Source of the DNA: Acidimicrobiia bacterium
GTDB lineage: Bacteria; Actinomycetota; Acidimicrobiia; IMCC26256; JAENVU01
NCBI GenBank assembly: GCA_016650415.1
Contig: JAENVU010000050.1
Location: 1 to 14,210, forward strand
Length of the DNA stretch: 14,210 nt
Direction of reading: 5' to 3'
Shown here: piece by piece, positions 6,712 through 13,767 of the stretch
Layout: each line of letters begins with the position of its first letter
Numbering within the stretch: position 1 is the stretch's first letter
Notes under the pieces: model-generated
The model's input: only the letters and a program-made list of their open reading frames with translations
What the model was told of the DNA's origin: nothing
Databases searched by the model: none
Translations under genes and position numbers: made by a program

Positions 6712-7548
6712 ATGGGCGAACGCACGGTCATGGCCACGATTGAGGCGCACCGCCAGCTGGAAGGGGCCGGGTTCGAGGTTCGTCGTCCGTTCCCGACACC
6801 GCGGCTTGCCCAGCTCGACCCGTTTCTGCTCCTCGACGAGATGGGTCCCGTCGACTTGGAGCCCGGCGCCGCCCGGGGCGCTCCCGACCATCCGCATCGT
6901 GGGTTCGAAACGGTCACCTACATGATCGACGGCGCAACCGAGCACGAGGACTCCGCCGGCCATGCCGGTCGGATCGGGCCGGGTGGCGTGCAGTGGATGA
7001 CTGCGGGGGCGGGGGTGATCCACTCCGAGATGCCCGCTCGGGAACTCGTCACCGACGGCGGCCGCATGCACGGATTCCAGCTGTGGGTCAATCTGCCCCG
7101 CCGCGACAAGATGACATCACCGCACTATCAGGAGTTCCGGGCCGACCAGATCCCCACGGTGACTCGAGAGGGAGCCGTCGTCCGCGTGATCGCGGGTACC
7201 TTCGGAGCAGTCACCGGTCCGGTCGTGACGCATTCCCCGGTCAGTGATTTCCATGTGTCACTCGAACCGGGTGCCGAGGTGACCGTCCCGATTCCGAGCG
7301 CCCACACCGCGCTCGTCTACACGTTCGGCGGGGACGGCGACGGCACCCTGCGGGTCTACGCCGCCGATGGCGATCAGGTCCGGATCGTCAACTCCGGGGA
7401 TGATCCGGGTGAGTACCTGGTCCTCGCTGGTGAACCGCTCCACGAGCCGATCGCACGGTACGGGCCGTTCGTCATGAGTACTTCGGAAGAGATCGAACAG
7501 GCAATCGACGACTACCGCACCGGGCAGTTCGGCCTGATCGCCCGTTGA
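6712..7548 (+). CDS. Pirin family protein (bicupin)
   Basis: A 278-residue protein with both pirin cupin domains. The N-terminal cupin has the iron-ligand set His60 and His62 (DHPHRGFETVTY), His104 and Glu106 (MTAGAGVIHSEM), with spacing equal to that of human pirin. HGFQLWVNLPRRDKM follows at about 75 residues into the domain, and the C-terminal pirin domain runs to residue 278 (EEIEQAIDDYRTGQFG). Bacterial pirins have been reported as quercetinase-like dioxygenases or as metabolic regulators; which applies here cannot be told. ATG 6712 is chosen for its strong ribosome site. The gene is followed after 24 bp by the SMP-30-like gene on the same strand, so the two are likely cotranscribed. Confidence 0.95.
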   Translation: MGERTVMATIEAHRQLEGAGFEVRRPFPTPRLAQLDPFLLLDEMGPVDLEPGAARGAPDHPHRGFETVTYMIDGATEHEDSAGHAGRIGPGGVQWMTAGAGVIHSEMPARELVTDGGRMHGFQLWVNLPRRDKMTSPHYQEFRADQIPTVTREGAVVRVIAGTFGAVTGPVVTHSPVSDFHVSLEPGAEVTVPIPSAHTALVYTFGGDGDGTLRVYAADGDQVRIVNSGDDPGEYLVLAGEPLHEPIARYGPFVMSTSEEIEQAIDDYRTGQFGLIAR

Positions 7549-7572
7549 CGGGCGACGTGCGAGACTCTTCGG

Positions 7573-8421
7573 ATGGTCGCACGCACCTCGGCGGTTCTCG
7601 TCGACGGACTCCGGTTCCCCGAAGGTCCCCGCTGGCGGGTCGACCGGCTGTACTTCTCCGATCAACACGACGCCAAGGTGTGGTCGATGACCGTCGACGG
7701 CGGACTCGAACTGGTCGTCGAGGTCCCGCACCGGCCGTCCGGATTGGGGTGGGATACGGAGGGTCGCCTGCTGGTCGTCTCCATGGATGATCGGCGGTTG
7801 CTGCAATGCGAGGGCGGCACGCTCACCGAGATCGCCGACCTGAGCGGCCTGGCGCCGTGGCACTGCAACGACATGGTCGTCGATGCCCACGGACGCGCCT
7901 ACATCGGGAACTTCGGGTTCGACCTCGATGCCGGGAGCGCTCCGCAGGCGACCGTCCTGATCAGGGTGGATCCCGACGGTTCCGTGCGCGTGGCGGCCGA
8001 GGGAGTTCGGTTTCCGAATGGCACGGTGATCACGCCGGATGGTCGCACGCTCATCATCGGCGAGAGCTTCGCCGGGTGTCTCACCGCCTTCGACATCGAC
8101 CCGGATGGTGGGCTCACGAATCGCCGGGAATGGGCGAAGTTGGACGGTGCGGTTCCCGACGGAATCTGTCTGGACGCCGACGGAGCGATTTGGTCCGCGT
8201 GTCCGCTCTCGGGTCGGGTGCTCCGGGTACGTGAAGGCGGCGAGGTCACCGATGTGGTCTCCGTCGATCGCAGTGGCGCGTTTGCCCCCATGTTGGGCGG
8301 CCCCGATCGAACGACGCTGTTCGTGTGTACTGCCGATACCAGCGACCCGGGGGCCACCGCCACGATGCGCGGCGCGATCGAAGTGTGCGAGGTCGACGTC
8401 CCCGGGGCCGGCCTTCCGTAA
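7573..8421 (+). CDS. SMP-30/gluconolactonase/LRE family lactonase-like protein
   Basis: A 282-residue six-bladed beta-propeller of the SMP-30 (regucalcin/gluconolactonase) family. The metal-site residues are in place: Glu17 (FPEGPRW), Asn99 (WHCNDMVVDAHG), Asn149 (FPNGTVITPDG) and Asp196 (VPDGICLDADG). Members hydrolyse lactones of sugars or other small molecules; the actual substrate is unknown. No signal peptide is seen, so it is expected to be cytoplasmic. The ATG at 7573 lies 24 bp after the pirin stop; no strong Shine-Dalgarno is present, and GAGACT six bases upstream is only a half-match to the TANNNT boxes seen elsewhere in the window. It converges on the SDR gene across the 92-bp spacer that holds the interleaved inverted repeats. 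Confidence 0.9.
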   Translation: MVARTSAVLVDGLRFPEGPRWRVDRLYFSDQHDAKVWSMTVDGGLELVVEVPHRPSGLGWDTEGRLLVVSMDDRRLLQCEGGTLTEIADLSGLAPWHCNDMVVDAHGRAYIGNFGFDLDAGSAPQATVLIRVDPDGSVRVAAEGVRFPNGTVITPDGRTLIIGESFAGCLTAFDIDPDGGLTNRREWAKLDGAVPDGICLDADGAIWSACPLSGRVLRVREGGEVTDVVSVDRSGAFAPMLGGPDRTTLFVCTADTSDPGATATMRGAIEVCEVDVPGAGLP

Positions 8422-8513
8422 CCCACTCTTCGCTCCGCGCCTCACCGGCGTTTGGCGGCCTGCGGCGCGGAGCGGCGCGCCACGCGCCAAACGCTGGCTA
8501 GTGGGGAGGGGGG
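8422..8513. repeat. Convergent spacer with interleaved perfect inverted repeats
   Basis: Two perfect inverted repeats are interleaved in the 92-bp gap between convergent stops. Arm A is CGCTCCGCGCC (8431-8441), complemented by GGCGCGGAGCG (8464-8474). Arm B is GCGTTTGGCG (8448-8457), complemented by CGCCAAACGC (8485-8494). An outer pair CCCACT (8422-8427)/AGTGGG (8500-8505) frames the block. The A-B-A'-B' order cannot form two nested hairpins; it gives either alternative hairpins or an H-type pseudoknot with connectors of 6, 6 and 10 nt. A role as a bidirectional terminator is the simplest reading; a REP-like dispersed repeat is another. GGCGCGCC at 8474-8481 is itself palindromic. Confidence 0.75.
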
Positions 8514-9350
8514 TTAGAGCCGGGGGCCGGTGGGGTGGCCGCCGGAGACCGCGGCATCGTGTCGATGCTGGATCGAAGTGGCATGAGCGTCGTCCGACAG
8601 GACGATGAAGCGGTTGGTCCGAACGGCGTCGAGCACCTTGGCGACGTAGTCGGCCGGTTCCATGCCGCCGGCGACGAGACCCTTGATGAACTCGGTGCCC
8701 GGCGAACCTTCGGCCGGGAGTGGACTCTCGCCGAGTCGGCTGGGCCAGTTCCGACCGGACTCGGCGATGCGAGTCCGGATGAACGCCGGGCAGAGGACCG
8801 ACACGCCGATGTCGAGCCCGGCCATCGCGAAGTCCAGATGGAGGGATTCCGACAGGCCGACCACAGCGTGCTTGGTCGCGACGTACGGCGCCATCATCGG
8901 TGCACCGCTGAGGCCGGCCAGCGACGCGGTGTTGATGACGTGACCGGAGCGCTGTTCGACCAGGCGGGGAACGAATGCCTGGATCCCGTGGACGACTCCC
9001 ATCAGGTTGACGCTGATCGTCCACTCCCAGCCGGCTTCGGAGATCTCCCATGCGGGTCCGTTGCCACCGCCGACCCCGGCGTTGTTCACGACGATGTGAG
9101 CCGTGTCGAACCGTTCGAAGGTCGCGGCCGCAAAGGCGCGGACCTGGTCGGCGTCGGCCACGTCACACTCGACCCCGATCGTCGGGACACCGCGCGCTTC
9201 GAAGTCGCGCACCGTTTCGGCGAGCGGACCCGGCTCGACATCTGCCAATGCGAGCAGCATGCCTTGAGCGGCGAACGATTCGGCCAAGGCCCGGCCGATC
9301 CCGCTCGCGCCACCGGTGATCGCGGCGACCTTGCCTTCGAGTTCCTGCAC
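8514..9350 (-). CDS. SDR family NAD(P)-dependent oxidoreductase
   Basis: A 278-residue classical short-chain dehydrogenase/reductase. The cofactor motif TGGASGIG (residues 12-19), NNAG (89-92), structural Asn115, and the catalytic Ser143 (NTASLAG), Tyr156 and Lys160 (YVATK) are all intact. ADVEP after the second strand (Asp37) suggests preference for NAD over NADP, by analogy with other SDRs. The substrate is unknown. The start is the GTG at 9350, not the farther upstream codons, because AAGGAG lies 7 nt before it and MQELEGKVAAITGG is the usual N-terminus. It is divergent from the MDR reductase gene, with 76 bp between the two starts, so joint regulation is possible. Confidence 0.93.
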   Translation of the reverse strand: MQELEGKVAAITGGASGIGRALAESFAAQGMLLALADVEPGPLAETVRDFEARGVPTIGVECDVADADQVRAFAAATFERFDTAHIVVNNAGVGGGNGPAWEISEAGWEWTISVNLMGVVHGIQAFVPRLVEQRSGHVINTASLAGLSGAPMMAPYVATKHAVVGLSESLHLDFAMAGLDIGVSVLCPAFIRTRIAESGRNWPSRLGESPLPAEGSPGTEFIKGLVAGGMEPADYVAKVLDAVRTNRFIVLSDDAHATSIQHRHDAAVSGGHPTGPRL

Positions 9351-9357
9351 GATGCGT

Positions 9358-9363
9358 CTCCTT
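9358..9363 (-). promoter_or_regulatory. Shine-Dalgarno AAGGAG deciding the GTG start of the SDR gene
   Basis: AAGGAG on the minus strand ends 7 nt before GTG 9350. It is one of the strongest ribosome sites in the window and rules out the longer frame to 9446, which would overlap the divergent MDR gene. Confidence 0.7.
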
Positions 9364-9426
9364 GGGTCAGTTCCGGGCCCCGTTGATCGTCGCGCCGGCA
9401 GCGTAGGAGGTGGCAAGCTGCCCGGC

Positions 9427-10437
9427 ATGACTTCGCATCGTCGCATCCTGCTCGCCGCTCGCCCGCACGGGATGGTGACCGAAGACTGTCTCCGACGGGT
9501 GGAGGAGCCGGTGCCGGTACCGGCGGCCGGCGAAGTCCTGCTCCGGGTGCTGTCGCTGTCGGTGGATCCGACGAACCGGGTCTGGATGCGGGAGGCCGAT
9601 TCGTACTTGCCGGCGGTGGAGATCGGCGAGGTGGTTCGGGCGGCCGGGATCGCCCAAGTGGTCGAATCGCGCCGTGAGGGATTCGCGCCGGGCGATCTCG
9701 TGCTCGGGATGCCAGGGTGGCAGGACTACTGGCTCCTGCAGGGCGATGACCTCGCCAACGTCGTACCGCCGGGGCTCGAGATCAACGATCTGCTGTCGAT
9801 CTACGGCAGCACGGGTGTGACCGCATGGTTCGGAATCGAGGACGTGTGCGATCTGCAACCGGGCGAGGTCGTCGTCGTGTCGGGCGCGGCGGGTGGTGTG
9901 GGGTCGGTCGCCGGCCAGCTCGCCAAGATCAAGGGTGCGGGTCTGGTGGTCGGGATTGCCGGCAGCGACGAGAAGTGCCGATGGGTCGTGGACGAACTCG
10001 GTTTCGATGCGTGTATCAACTACAAGGCCGAGTCCGTGCCGGATCGGCTCGCCGCGCTGTGCCCGGATGGCATCGATGTGTACTTCGACAATGTCGGCGG
10101 CGAGATCCTGGAGGCGGTGCTCGGGAACCTGGCCGTCGGGGCGCGCATCGCGTGCTGTGGTGCGATCTCGACCTACAACGCCGATGAGCCGGTCGGGGTC
10201 CGCAACACCGACAACCTCATCATGAAGCGGGCGCGGATGCAGGGCTTCTTGATCCTCGACTACGTGGATCAGTTCCTCGACGCGATCCTGGGTCTGGCCC
10301 CGCTCGTGGCCGAGGGTCGGATCACCTACGCCACTCAGGAAGTCGATGGCCTCGAGCATGCGCCCGAAACCTTGAACCGCCTGTTCACCGGTGACCACAC
10401 GGGCAAGCTGATCGTCAAGGTCGCCGACCCGACCTGA
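9427..10437 (+). CDS. NADP-dependent oxidoreductase, MDR superfamily (PTGR/CurA-like)
   Basis: A 336-residue zinc-independent medium-chain reductase of the prostaglandin/leukotriene reductase and curcumin reductase group, which reduce the double bond of alpha,beta-unsaturated ketones with NADPH. Seen: SLSVDPTNRVWM (residues 43-54) at the substrate side, GSTGVTAWFG (127-136), the nucleotide motif SGAAGGVGS (152-160), the phosphate-contact segment GSDEKCR (179-185) and DNVGGE (221-226). No catalytic or structural zinc cysteine pattern is present. ATG 9427 gives the family-like MTSHRRILLAARPHG start; the frame upstream to 9316 overlaps the SDR gene. GGAGG at 9406-9410 is too far away (16 nt) to serve this ATG. 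The stop lies 6 bp from the convergent CAP gene. Confidence 0.93.
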   Translation: MTSHRRILLAARPHGMVTEDCLRRVEEPVPVPAAGEVLLRVLSLSVDPTNRVWMREADSYLPAVEIGEVVRAAGIAQVVESRREGFAPGDLVLGMPGWQDYWLLQGDDLANVVPPGLEINDLLSIYGSTGVTAWFGIEDVCDLQPGEVVVVSGAAGGVGSVAGQLAKIKGAGLVVGIAGSDEKCRWVVDELGFDACINYKAESVPDRLAALCPDGIDVYFDNVGGEILEAVLGNLAVGARIACCGAISTYNADEPVGVRNTDNLIMKRARMQGFLILDYVDQFLDAILGLAPLVAEGRITYATQEVDGLEHAPETLNRLFTGDHTGKLIVKVADPT

Positions 10438-10443
10438 GGCGGG

Positions 10444-11610
10444 TCAGACCCGGACGGGGAACCCGTCGTTGCGCAGAGCGAGGACCGTACCGCTCTGTTC
10501 GACGACCGAGCGCCAGCGGTCGACGGGTTGGTATGGCATGGGCGCGGTCGGGCGTGCCGATCCGAACCGGTGCATTCCACCGAAGCCGTCGACGATGACG
10601 TAGCCGTTGTCGCCGGGGGCGACCGTGATGTCACGGGCGATGTTCCAGCCGAAGTGCGGGGCGCCGTAGTTCTTCGCGCCACCGAGAGTCCACACGGTTC
10701 CGAATCCGTCGAGCTCGTACAGGGACCCATCGGATCGATAGGCGATCGAACGAGCGATGTCCCAGCCTCGCCAGTACGGCCCGGCAGTGAAGCGGCGAGC
10801 AGATCCGAAGGCATGTCGTCCGCCGAACCCGTCCAACACGGTGAACCCGCGTCCGTCGGGCGTGACCGCGATGCTGCGAGCGATGTCCCAACCGAACCAC
10901 GGTCCACCGACGCCGCTCAGCGTGAACAACGCGCTCCCGAATCGGTGGACGCCACCGAGGCCGTCAAGCACGACGTAGCCCTTGCCGTCGGGCATCGCGG
11001 CGATGTCGCGGGCCAGGCCGCCGGGGAGCGTCGGTGCGCCGTACGCCGGTGCGCCTTCGTACGCCCCGACGGAACCGTTGCCCCCGAGAATCCAGAATCC
11101 ACCTTGGGATCGTGCCGCGATCGCCTGGCCGCGGTTGTCGAACGCGAGGAGCGGGTTCGGGGCCGGTGGCGCGTCGCCGTCCATGAACACTTCGGCGACG
11201 TACATCTGCCCGTTGCTGTACGCGACCCCGACTCCGATCCAACGAAATGCCGGATCGACGAAGTTCGCGTAGTGCGTGGGCGACGCGACGAGCGCGGCGT
11301 GCACGGCGGCGACGCTCGGTCCTCGACCGATGTTCTCGCCGAGCTTGCGCCACCCGACGGTCACGCCGTCGGGCAGGTTCGAGTGGCACAGGCAGCCACT
11401 GTCGGCCATGTGCTGGGCCCAGGCTTCGGCCTTGGCCGTCAGGACACTGTGGGTGCTCAGGCCCGGGAGTCCCTTCGATGCGCGCACACCGTTCACGCGA
11501 TTCGCGAAATCGGCCTGGGCGGCCGGGTCGGTGGCCGCGGCCGGTTGATAGGCACCGAGCGCAATGGTCGCACTGGCCGTAATGAGTACTGCTGCGAACA
11601 ATCGACGCAT
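10444..11610 (-). CDS. Secreted CAP-domain protein with C-terminal propeller repeats
   Basis: A 388-residue exported protein. Residues 1-26 form a signal peptide (MRR, hydrophobic core, cleavage probably after QPAAA). Residues about 30-145 are a CAP/SCP domain with His76 (CLCHSN), Glu92 (GENIG), His113 (SPTHYANF) and the WIGVGVA and YVAEVFM strands, matching the CAP His/Glu cavity. Residues about 155-388 hold repeats of about 40 residues of the type ARSIAVTPDG-GF-VLDGFGG-H-FGSA (clearest at 200-227, 244-271, 286-312 and 325-352, with degenerate copies at ~159-187 and at the C-terminus), suggesting a six-bladed propeller. CAP proteins act outside the cell in varied roles; the function here is unknown. 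The closely spaced Cys73 and Cys75 next to the cavity His are unusual. A GGAGGG ribosome site lies about 10 nt before ATG 11610. Confidence 0.9.
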   Translation of the reverse strand: MRRLFAAVLITASATIALGAYQPAAATDPAAQADFANRVNGVRASKGLPGLSTHSVLTAKAEAWAQHMADSGCLCHSNLPDGVTVGWRKLGENIGRGPSVAAVHAALVASPTHYANFVDPAFRWIGVGVAYSNGQMYVAEVFMDGDAPPAPNPLLAFDNRGQAIAARSQGGFWILGGNGSVGAYEGAPAYGAPTLPGGLARDIAAMPDGKGYVVLDGLGGVHRFGSALFTLSGVGGPWFGWDIARSIAVTPDGRGFTVLDGFGGRHAFGSARRFTAGPYWRGWDIARSIAYRSDGSLYELDGFGTVWTLGGAKNYGAPHFGWNIARDITVAPGDNGYVIVDGFGGMHRFGSARPTAPMPYQPVDRWRSVVEQSGTVLALRNDGFPVRV

Positions 11611-11842
11611 CTGTCTCGTCCCTCCGCTGCCGGGCGATCCAAGGTTGCGAGCTCACAGGCCGCACCCTGGCGTCAACGCCCAAAGGCAGAACATCGTGGG
11701 TTCGATCGGGCTCCGCTCCCAATCGCCGGTCCCAGGACCCTACCGACTCTCGGGTGCCGCGGCTGGGTTCTCGGGGGTCGTTCGACCCATGTCACGTTGC
11801 GAATGCCGCGTATCGGTCAGAAACGAACGGCGTGCAGTGAGT
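11611..11842. other. 232-bp spacer between DUF3817 and CAP genes, with a short palindrome
   Basis: No gene was found here. GGGTCG-TT-CGACCC (11775-11788) is a perfect 6-bp inverted repeat with a 2-nt centre, 55 bp downstream of the DUF3817 stop. It could be an operator-like dyad or part of a terminator. A TTGACG (minus strand, 11676-11671) resembles a -35 for the CAP gene, but no -10 is found at the right distance. Confidence 0.4.
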
Positions 11843-12208
11843 TCAGGGCGCCGGATGCGCGCGAGGAGTGGCAGGGGCGGCAGTCGGTTCCGAGGTCCGG
11901 GCGGGGACGCCGTGGCGACGGATGCGGTGCCAGACCATGAGACCGCCGATCGGGCCGAGGATGATGACCGCGGCCGCGTACTTCCACGACCACTTCATCG
12001 CGGGCGTGATCATGATCACCATCGAGCAGAAGGTGAGCCAGATCATCCCGTGGACCGATCCCGTGATCGCCTTGCCGGCCGCGTTGGGCACGATGATCCA
12101 GAACGTGAACAGGATCAGATAGGTGATCGATTCCGCGAATGCGGTGATCGCGAGGGCGCGGGCCTTGCGCTCGAGCTCGGTCGTGGGGTCGTCGGCAAAA
12201 TCGGGCAC
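11843..12208 (-). CDS. DUF3817 family small membrane protein
   Basis: A 121-residue integral membrane protein with three predicted helices (about residues 20-40, 48-68 and 76-94). The DUF3817 features seen are RALAITAFAESITYLILF, the central VHGMIWLTF segment with conserved His53-Gly54, and the MKWSWKYAAAVIILGPIGG third helix. The last 25 residues are a Pro/Ala-rich, presumably cytosolic tail. The family is found mainly in Actinobacteria and has no established function. The start is GTG 12208, supported by a TACCCT box 6 nt upstream, which suggests a leaderless mRNA. GGTGG just before the GTG could alternatively be a weak ribosome site. The gene is divergent from the Gfo/Idh/MocA gene across 94 bp. 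Confidence 0.85.
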   Translation of the reverse strand: MPDFADDPTTELERKARALAITAFAESITYLILFTFWIIVPNAAGKAITGSVHGMIWLTFCSMVIMITPAMKWSWKYAAAVIILGPIGGLMVWHRIRRHGVPARTSEPTAAPATPRAHPAP

Positions 12209-12214
12209 GCCACC

Positions 12215-12220
12215 AGGGTA
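12215..12220 (-). promoter_or_regulatory. TANNNT box, candidate leaderless promoter of the DUF3817 gene
   Basis: On the minus strand TACCCT ends 6 nt before GTG 12208. It mirrors the TAGGGT box placed 6 nt before the divergent gene's ATG at the other end of the same spacer. Confidence 0.4.
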
Positions 12221-12231
12221 TGGGCTCGCTG

Positions 12232-12249
12232 CCGATCCGGCGCGATCGG
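12232..12249. promoter_or_regulatory. Dyad CCGATC-N6-GATCGG between divergent promoters, possible operator
   Basis: A perfect 6-bp inverted repeat with a 6-nt spacer lies between the two opposed TANNNT boxes. A second, looser dyad CACTCG (12255-12260)/CGAGTG (12277-12282) lies next to it. The position suits binding of a dimeric regulator, but CGATC is common in this DNA and no regulator gene is adjacent. Confidence 0.3.
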
Positions 12250-12290
12250 AACCACACTCGTCGGCTGGGCCCGCCGCGAGTGGGCCGTCC

Positions 12291-12296
12291 TAGGGT
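12291..12296 (+). promoter_or_regulatory. TANNNT box, candidate leaderless promoter of the Gfo/Idh/MocA gene
   Basis: TAGGGT ends 6 nt before ATG 12303, the arrangement expected for a leaderless actinobacterial transcript. No Shine-Dalgarno sequence lies in the gap. Confidence 0.45.
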
Positions 12297-12302
12297 CAGA
12301 CG

Positions 12303-13307
12303 ATGGAACCACTTCGGATCGGAACACTCGGCGCCGCTCGTATCACTCCGTCCGCGTTGATCAAACCGGCGCGAATCGTCGACGGCGTCGAGGTGGTCGC
12401 GGTCGCGGCGCGTGACGAAGGCCGGGCCCGATCGTTCGCCGCCAAACACGACATCGCCCGCACGTTCGACTCGTATGCCGCGCTCATCGCGGACCCCGAC
12501 ATCGACGCGGTCTACAACCCGTTGCCGAACGGTCTGCACGGCGAGTGGACCAAGGCCGCACTCCGCGCAGGAAAGCACGTCCTGTGTGAGAAACCGTTCA
12601 CGGCGAATCGAGCGGAGGCCGAGGACGTCAGTGCCGCGGCCGACGCGAGTGGACTCGTCGTGATGGAGGCGTTCCACTACCGCTACCACCCGGTCGCCGC
12701 GATGATGGTCGATGTCGTCCGGCGCGGCGAGATCGGCGAACTGCGACACGTCGAGAGTTCGATGTGCATCCCGTTGCCCCTTCCGAAGGACATCCGCTAC
12801 CGGCTCGACCTCGCGGGCGGGGCGACCATGGACACCGGCTGCTATGCGCTCCACATGAATCGCCTCGTCGCCGGGGAGGAGCCGGACGTCGTCTCGGCGA
12901 CGGCCCGGCTCGCGCGTCCCGCCGTCGATCGCTGGATGCGGGCCGAACTGCAGTACCCGTCCGGCGTGACCGGCCGGATGACGTGTGCACTGTGGTCGAG
13001 CACGCTGCTGAAGGTGTCGGTCCGCGCGGTGGGAAGCGAGGGGGAACTGCGGGTGTTCAACCCGACCGGCCCGCAGTTCGGGTACCGGATGTCGGTGCGT
13101 CGCGGTGGGTCGAAACAGCGCATTCGGGTCGACGGGGCCAAGCGGCCGACGTACGCCTATCAACTCGATGCCTTCGCCGGCGCGGTACGGGGCGCGGCGA
13201 CGAACCTGACGCCACCGAGCACCGCGATCGCCAACATGGCCGTCATCGACGACGTCTATCGGGCGGCCGGGCTGCCCGTGCGCGAGCCGTCGATCCCATC
13301 CGGCTGA
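12303..13307 (+). CDS. Gfo/Idh/MocA family oxidoreductase
   Basis: A 334-residue NAD(P)-dependent dehydrogenase. The N-terminal Rossmann domain (1-120) has GTLGAARI (residues 8-15), the NPLPNGLHGEW segment (72-82) and the family's CEKPFT motif with Lys97. The C-terminal alpha/beta domain has the active-site block MDTGCYALH (176-184), with Asp177 and His184 in the places expected for catalysis. EAFHYRYHP (122-130) is typical of the dihydrodiol dehydrogenase and xylose dehydrogenase-like branch, so a sugar or cyclic diol substrate is plausible but unproven. The ATG at 12303 directly follows the candidate leaderless promoter. A small membrane protein gene follows after 25 bp on the same strand. 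Confidence 0.93.
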   Translation: MEPLRIGTLGAARITPSALIKPARIVDGVEVVAVAARDEGRARSFAAKHDIARTFDSYAALIADPDIDAVYNPLPNGLHGEWTKAALRAGKHVLCEKPFTANRAEAEDVSAAADASGLVVMEAFHYRYHPVAAMMVDVVRRGEIGELRHVESSMCIPLPLPKDIRYRLDLAGGATMDTGCYALHMNRLVAGEEPDVVSATARLARPAVDRWMRAELQYPSGVTGRMTCALWSSTLLKVSVRAVGSEGELRVFNPTGPQFGYRMSVRRGGSKQRIRVDGAKRPTYAYQLDAFAGAVRGAATNLTPPSTAIANMAVIDDVYRAAGLPVREPSIPSG

Positions 13308-13332
13308 CGAGTTTCTGCGAGGATCGACCGCT

Positions 13333-13707
13333 ATGGAACTGCGAAAGTTTGCGCTCTACGTCTCCCGGACCCGAGTGGGAATGGGACTGGTGATGATGGC
13401 GTCGCCCCGCATCGCGTTCGGTCCGATCTACGGGCGCGAGGTTTCCGAACCCGCGGCGGCCGCGATCGCTCGCATGATGGGCGCACGCGAGGCCGTCCTG
13501 GGTGCCGGTGCCGCGATCGCGGTCGGTGAACGTCAGGGCGGAGCGAACTGGGTGTCGATGCTCGCGGTGGCCGACGGTATCGACGCCGTCGTCAACCTCA
13601 CCTCGAGGCGATTGGGATGGCGAGGCCGCGTACTCGGCACGCTCGCCGCGGCGTCGGCCGGCGCCCACCTCATGCTCGCCAAACAGCTCGCCGCCGAATC
13701 CGTCTGA
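13333..13707 (+). CDS. Small hypothetical membrane protein (DUF4267-like)
   Basis: A 124-residue protein with four short hydrophobic stretches (about residues 14-31, 46-65, 73-90 and 99-117). It shows the pattern RxGxGLVMMASPRIAFGPIYGRE followed by ARMMGAREAVLGAGAAIA, as in small actinobacterial membrane proteins annotated DUF4267 or simply hypothetical. The 'GAREAVLG' helix is the most recognisable part. The family assignment is from memory of the pattern and is not certain; no function is known. It begins 25 bp after the Gfo/Idh/MocA stop and is likely cotranscribed. A modest GAGGA lies 9 nt before the ATG. The coding frame has the expected GC-rich third positions. Confidence 0.75.
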   Translation: MELRKFALYVSRTRVGMGLVMMASPRIAFGPIYGREVSEPAAAAIARMMGAREAVLGAGAAIAVGERQGGANWVSMLAVADGIDAVVNLTSRRLGWRGRVLGTLAAASAGAHLMLAKQLAAESV

Positions 13708-13732
13708 CCGAGCGCCGTTCGTGCGTCAATAC

Positions 13733-13749
13733 CTCGTGCCGGGCACGAG
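13733..13749. terminator. Hairpin in the convergent spacer, probable bidirectional terminator
   Basis: CTCGTGC-CGG-GCACGAG is a perfect 7-bp stem with a 3-nt loop, midway in the 60-bp gap between the convergent stops at 13707 and 13768. It has no long T-tract on either side, so efficiency cannot be judged. Confidence 0.5.
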
Positions 13750-13767
13750 TTCTCGACGCCGGAATGG

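Noticed and set aside
8422..8513. The inverted-repeat block as an insertion-sequence remnant
   Set aside because: There is no transposase fragment, no flanking target duplication, and the whole block fits exactly between two intact gene ends.
7258..9051. A 597-residue minus-strand open frame under the pirin, SMP-30 and SDR genes
   Set aside because: It is Arg/Asp/Gly/Pro-rich mirror sequence with no hydrophobic pattern or known motif, and it would run through three well-supported genes and the inverted-repeat spacer.
11564..12415. A 283-residue plus-strand open frame across the CAP-DUF3817 spacer and into the Gfo/Idh/MocA gene
   Set aside because: It is antisense to DUF3817 with no recognisable domain; its composition (long Arg/Asp/Gly runs) is that of a shadow frame, and the spacer part alone shows no coding pattern.
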